A stretch of 64,000 bases of DNA from contig NZ_JSEE01000002.1 in the NCBI RefSeq assembly GCF_001625355.1, forward strand, positions 124,001 through 188,000, written 5' to 3'. Numbering within the stretch: position 1 is the stretch's first letter; each line of letters starts with the position of its first letter. This DNA comes from Marinomonas sp. TW1. Its GTDB lineage: Bacteria > Pseudomonadota > Gammaproteobacteria > Pseudomonadales > Marinomonadaceae. The position numbers were made by a program, and so were the translations under genes. The notes beneath the pieces were generated by a model. The model ran no database searches and had not been told where the DNA came from. It worked only from the letters and a program-made list of their open reading frames with translations. This document shows, one piece after another, positions 61,484-64,000 of this stretch.

Positions 61484-63729
61484 TGCGCACTTTTTTTATT
61501 GGTACAAAACGCACAATTTTTTGTTACTTTTCCGTCATTATGGGCACCAATACTTTGCTGCTTTCCAGTGCTAATGCCGCTGAAAAAAACGACTCTGATC
61601 CATTTCAGCCCGTCGAGTTCAAGCCATCACAAATGAACCTAGGTGGCGTTGGCTTAATACAAGTTCCGTCTGGCCGTATGGCAGACGAAGGCGCGTTTAG
61701 TCTGAGCTACGCAGAAAATGACGAATACGATTTTTACACCGTGTCTCTTCAACTGATGCCTTGGCTCGAAACCACCTTTCGATACACCCAAGTAAACGAC
61801 TTACTCTACAGCAGCGATGAAAGCTTTAGCGGCAGTACGCGCTATACCGATAAAGGGATTGATGTGAAAGCGCGTCTTTGGCGAGAAAGTCGCTATTTGC
61901 CTGAGGTTTCCATTGGTTTAAAAGACATAGGTGGCACTGGTTTATTTGACGGGGAATATCTAGCCGGCAGTAAGCGCTTTTACACTCAAGATTACGGGCA
62001 CTTTGATGTCACTTTAGGTATTGGCTGGGGCTATTTTGGCACCAGAGGCAACATCAGCAATCCCTTTTGCTCCGCGGCAGATCGCTTTTGTGATCGTTTG
62101 TCCAGCTATTCAGGCAATGGCGGCATGGTGGACTATGATCGCTGGTTTACTGGGTCAGCCTCTTTATTTGGCGGCATAGAATATCAAACACCTTACCAAC
62201 CATTGCGCCTGAAGTTAGAATACGATGGCAATGATTACAGCCAAGATTATCCCGTCACTCGTGGCAACGTAGACATGACGCCTAAAACGCCTTGGAATAT
62301 TGGCGCAGTTTATGGCCTTAGCGACAGTTTTGATTTACGCCTCAGTTATGAACGTGGCACGACTCTTACTCTTGGTTTTAGTTTAAATACCAATTTTGAC
62401 AGCATCAAAAACCCATGGATTGATGAACCTATACCGGAGCCCAGTAACTCGCGCCCGACGACATTAGAAGGTGTTGATTGGCAAACACTGGATCAAACAT
62501 TAGACAAGGTCGCAGGGTACGATACTGACCAGGTGTATCAGGATGGCGATACTCTGACCTTGGTTGCGCGCCAACACAAATATCGCGACCGTGACGTGGC
62601 CCTGGAAAAAGCCTCAGCCGTGCTAAGCAATGCATTACCTGAGAATATCCAGCATTATCAAATTCAGGAAACTGAAAAGAACTTAGCCTTAAGAAATACG
62701 GAGATCTCAGCATCAAAGTACCAAGACATTGCTAATGTTACCTATCTAAACCCTAAGATAAGCGATGCGACGTCTAACCTAGCATCTCAAGACCTAACAT
62801 CCCAAAGCATCACCTCAGCCCCCCTTTATGATGATTTCGAGCCTCTTAGTTATGGCTTCAAACCTCATTTAAGCCAGGCATTTGGTGGACCAGAAAGCTT
62901 TTATATTTACAATCTGAGCATCAAAGGTAGTGCTGCTTACTGGCTGACAGATCAAGTCGAGTTGTCGGCTGGTGTGTCGATTAACCTGCTCAATAACTAT
63001 GACAAGCTGAGATTTAATGTCTTGGAAGACGGCACTTCCAACTATCGAGTGAGAACCTTGATACGAGCGTATGTGCTTGAAAACGATGCTCTACTCAATA
63101 ACCTACAACTTACTTGGTATCAGAAATACGGCCAACACTGGTATCAGCAGGTTTATGGTGGTTATTTGGAAACCATGTTTGCCGGGGTTGGTTCTGAAGT
63201 ACTGTATAGAAAACCTAATACTAACTGGGCCATTGGGGCCGATGTTAACCTTATTTCTCAGCGTGACCCGAATTCGGTATTCGGCGTATTTGCAAGTGAT
63301 GACGCCTACAGCAGTACCGATAAAGTCTTGTCTCGGGGCAGCACGGGGCACTTGTCCGTTTACTACCAACCTGAGTGGTCGTTTCTAAAAAATACGCTAT
63401 TCCGTGTGGATATGGGGAAATTCTTAGCGGGTGACGTCGGCGCACGTGTTGATTTTTCTAAGCAGTATAAGAGTGGTGTTATCGTTGGCGCTTATGCCAG
63501 TAAAACCGATATGTCGGCGGAAGAGTTTGGCGAAGGCAGTTTTACGAAAGGCTTTTACTTGTCCATTCCATTTGACACCTTGTCCTTTAAACCCACCACC
63601 AGCCGCGCAAACTTTGGCTGGCAGCCCATCACGCGAGATGGAGGCCAGAAGCTAAGTAAACGCAGTAGCTTGTTTAATGTGACCGACATGGTGTCGCCTT
63701 GGTATCAAAGACCCAACCAAAACGACTGA
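61483..63729 (+). CDS. yjbH: YjbH/GfcD-family outer-membrane beta-barrel protein
   Basis: A 748-residue protein of the YjbH (DUF940) family. A signal peptide covers about the first 32 residues (ending SSANA). The N-terminal part shows GGVGLIQVPSGRMADEGAFSLSY and many beta strands; NIGAVYGLSDSFDLRLSYERG closes the first barrel near residue 305, and a second barrel-like region runs from about 480 to the end (FGGPESFYIYNLSIKG, LKNTLFRVDMGKFLAGDVGARVDFSK). GfcD-type proteins are about 700 residues with two barrels, so this fits. Probably an outer-membrane partner for polysaccharide export. A terminator follows. Confidence 0.92.
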   Translation: MRTFFIGTKRTIFCYFSVIMGTNTLLLSSANAAEKNDSDPFQPVEFKPSQMNLGGVGLIQVPSGRMADEGAFSLSYAENDEYDFYTVSLQLMPWLETTFRYTQVNDLLYSSDESFSGSTRYTDKGIDVKARLWRESRYLPEVSIGLKDIGGTGLFDGEYLAGSKRFYTQDYGHFDVTLGIGWGYFGTRGNISNPFCSAADRFCDRLSSYSGNGGMVDYDRWFTGSASLFGGIEYQTPYQPLRLKLEYDGNDYSQDYPVTRGNVDMTPKTPWNIGAVYGLSDSFDLRLSYERGTTLTLGFSLNTNFDSIKNPWIDEPIPEPSNSRPTTLEGVDWQTLDQTLDKVAGYDTDQVYQDGDTLTLVARQHKYRDRDVALEKASAVLSNALPENIQHYQIQETEKNLALRNTEISASKYQDIANVTYLNPKISDATSNLASQDLTSQSITSAPLYDDFEPLSYGFKPHLSQAFGGPESFYIYNLSIKGSAAYWLTDQVELSAGVSINLLNNYDKLRFNVLEDGTSNYRVRTLIRAYVLENDALLNNLQLTWYQKYGQHWYQQVYGGYLETMFAGVGSEVLYRKPNTNWAIGADVNLISQRDPNSVFGVFASDDAYSSTDKVLSRGSTGHLSVYYQPEWSFLKNTLFRVDMGKFLAGDVGARVDFSKQYKSGVIVGAYASKTDMSAEEFGEGSFTKGFYLSIPFDTLSFKPTTSRANFGWQPITRDGGQKLSKRSSLFNVTDMVSPWYQRPNQND

Positions 63730-63742
63730 AATGATTACCACT

Positions 63743-63774
63743 AGTCGGGCCAGAAAACTCTGCCCGACTTTTAT
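63743..63774 (+). terminator. Rho-independent terminator after yjbH
   Basis: An 8-bp GC-rich stem (63743-63750 with 63762-63769), supported by an inner AGA/TCT pairing, is followed by TTTATC. It lies 14 bases past the yjbH stop. Confidence 0.85.
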
Positions 63775-63880
63775 CACACAAGGCTAACCTTCCACGTCAA
63801 CCCCCTATTTCAAAACCCACTTGGCTCATCGCGTTTTTTAGTTTAGTCTTTTAAACTGCTTTTGCTGTACAGGGATTGGT

Positions 63881-64000
63881 ATGTTATCTATTAAGCATCA
63901 TGGCGCGGTACGTGGGGTAACAGGCTCTTGTCACGAGCTGTTTGTCGATGAACAGCAGTCTGTGTTGATCGATTGCGGTTTATTCCAAGGAGCTGAAACC
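63881..64000 (+). CDS. MBL-fold RNA metallo-hydrolase (start only)
   Basis: Only the first 40 codons are inside the window. They read HHGAVRGVTGSCHELFVDE and VLIDCGLFQGAE, which is the start of metallo-beta-lactamase/beta-CASP proteins of the RNA-processing exonuclease type. The metal-binding HxHxDH motif would come later. AGGGA lies before the ATG. It is unrelated to the polysaccharide genes and starts beyond the yjbH terminator. Confidence 0.82.
   Translation, partial: MLSIKHHGAVRGVTGSCHELFVDEQQSVLIDCGLFQGAET

Overview
The window looks like the chromosome of a marine gammaproteobacterium. The best guess is a Marinomonas-like member of the Oceanospirillales, judged from gene content (paired arginine succinyltransferases, yjbEFGH, an EPS-associated MarR regulator) and moderate GC; this is inference, not a database match. 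No rRNA, tRNA, transposase, phage gene or CRISPR array was recognised.

Layout. 0-4.3 kb: a GNAT-nitrilase fusion, radA, a DUF1289 protein and a lipoprotein. 4.3-12.7 kb: a CoA-acylating methylmalonate-semialdehyde dehydrogenase facing a LysR gene, a two-gene RND efflux pump, a second LysR gene and a DUF1653 protein. 12.7-17.8 kb: arginine succinyltransferase (AST) genes aruF-aruG-astD-astB. 17.8-23.2 kb: a DUF2914 protein, gpt, and late cobalamin genes cobU-cobD-cbiB facing cobQ. 23.2-30.6 kb: galE, a MATE exporter, a LysO exporter, a likely 5'-truncated glycosyltransferase, an ATP-grasp protein and an FKBP isomerase, with several C/G-rich palindromic repeats.

30.7-63.7 kb is a large surface-polysaccharide region, AT-rich in its middle. 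Its minus-strand core runs from the MarR-type EPS regulator through ugd, manC, manB, a Wzx flippase, an O-acyltransferase, a nonulosonic-acid (sialic-acid-like) module, glycosyltransferases and a Wzy polymerase to a WcaJ-type initiating transferase. The precursors implied are UDP-glucuronate, GDP-mannose, UDP-galactose and a CMP-nonulosonate. Chain-length and export genes (Wzz, a large SLBB exporter, Wzi) follow on the minus strand, and a divergent yjbEFGH (gfcABCD) operon on the plus strand. An O-antigen ligase, a broken manC copy, a broken DUF2235 hydrolase and a second galE lie at the low-coordinate edge. The window ends inside an MBL-fold RNA metallo-hydrolase gene.

The most interesting signals are: (i) four exact nine-base G tracts (coding strand) in or directly before four polysaccharide genes, the hallmark of slipped-strand phase variation; (ii) a 750-residue fusion of CBS domains, NeuB synthase, SAF domain and a sugar-isomerase-like TIM barrel beside a motif-poor aldolase-family protein, with no usual precursor-forming genes; (iii) direct copies of manC, one with a 149-bp deletion, bracketing about 18 kb of polysaccharide genes; and (iv) a dispersed palindromic repeat family that has expanded into tandem arrays with 36-, 45- and 130-bp periods.
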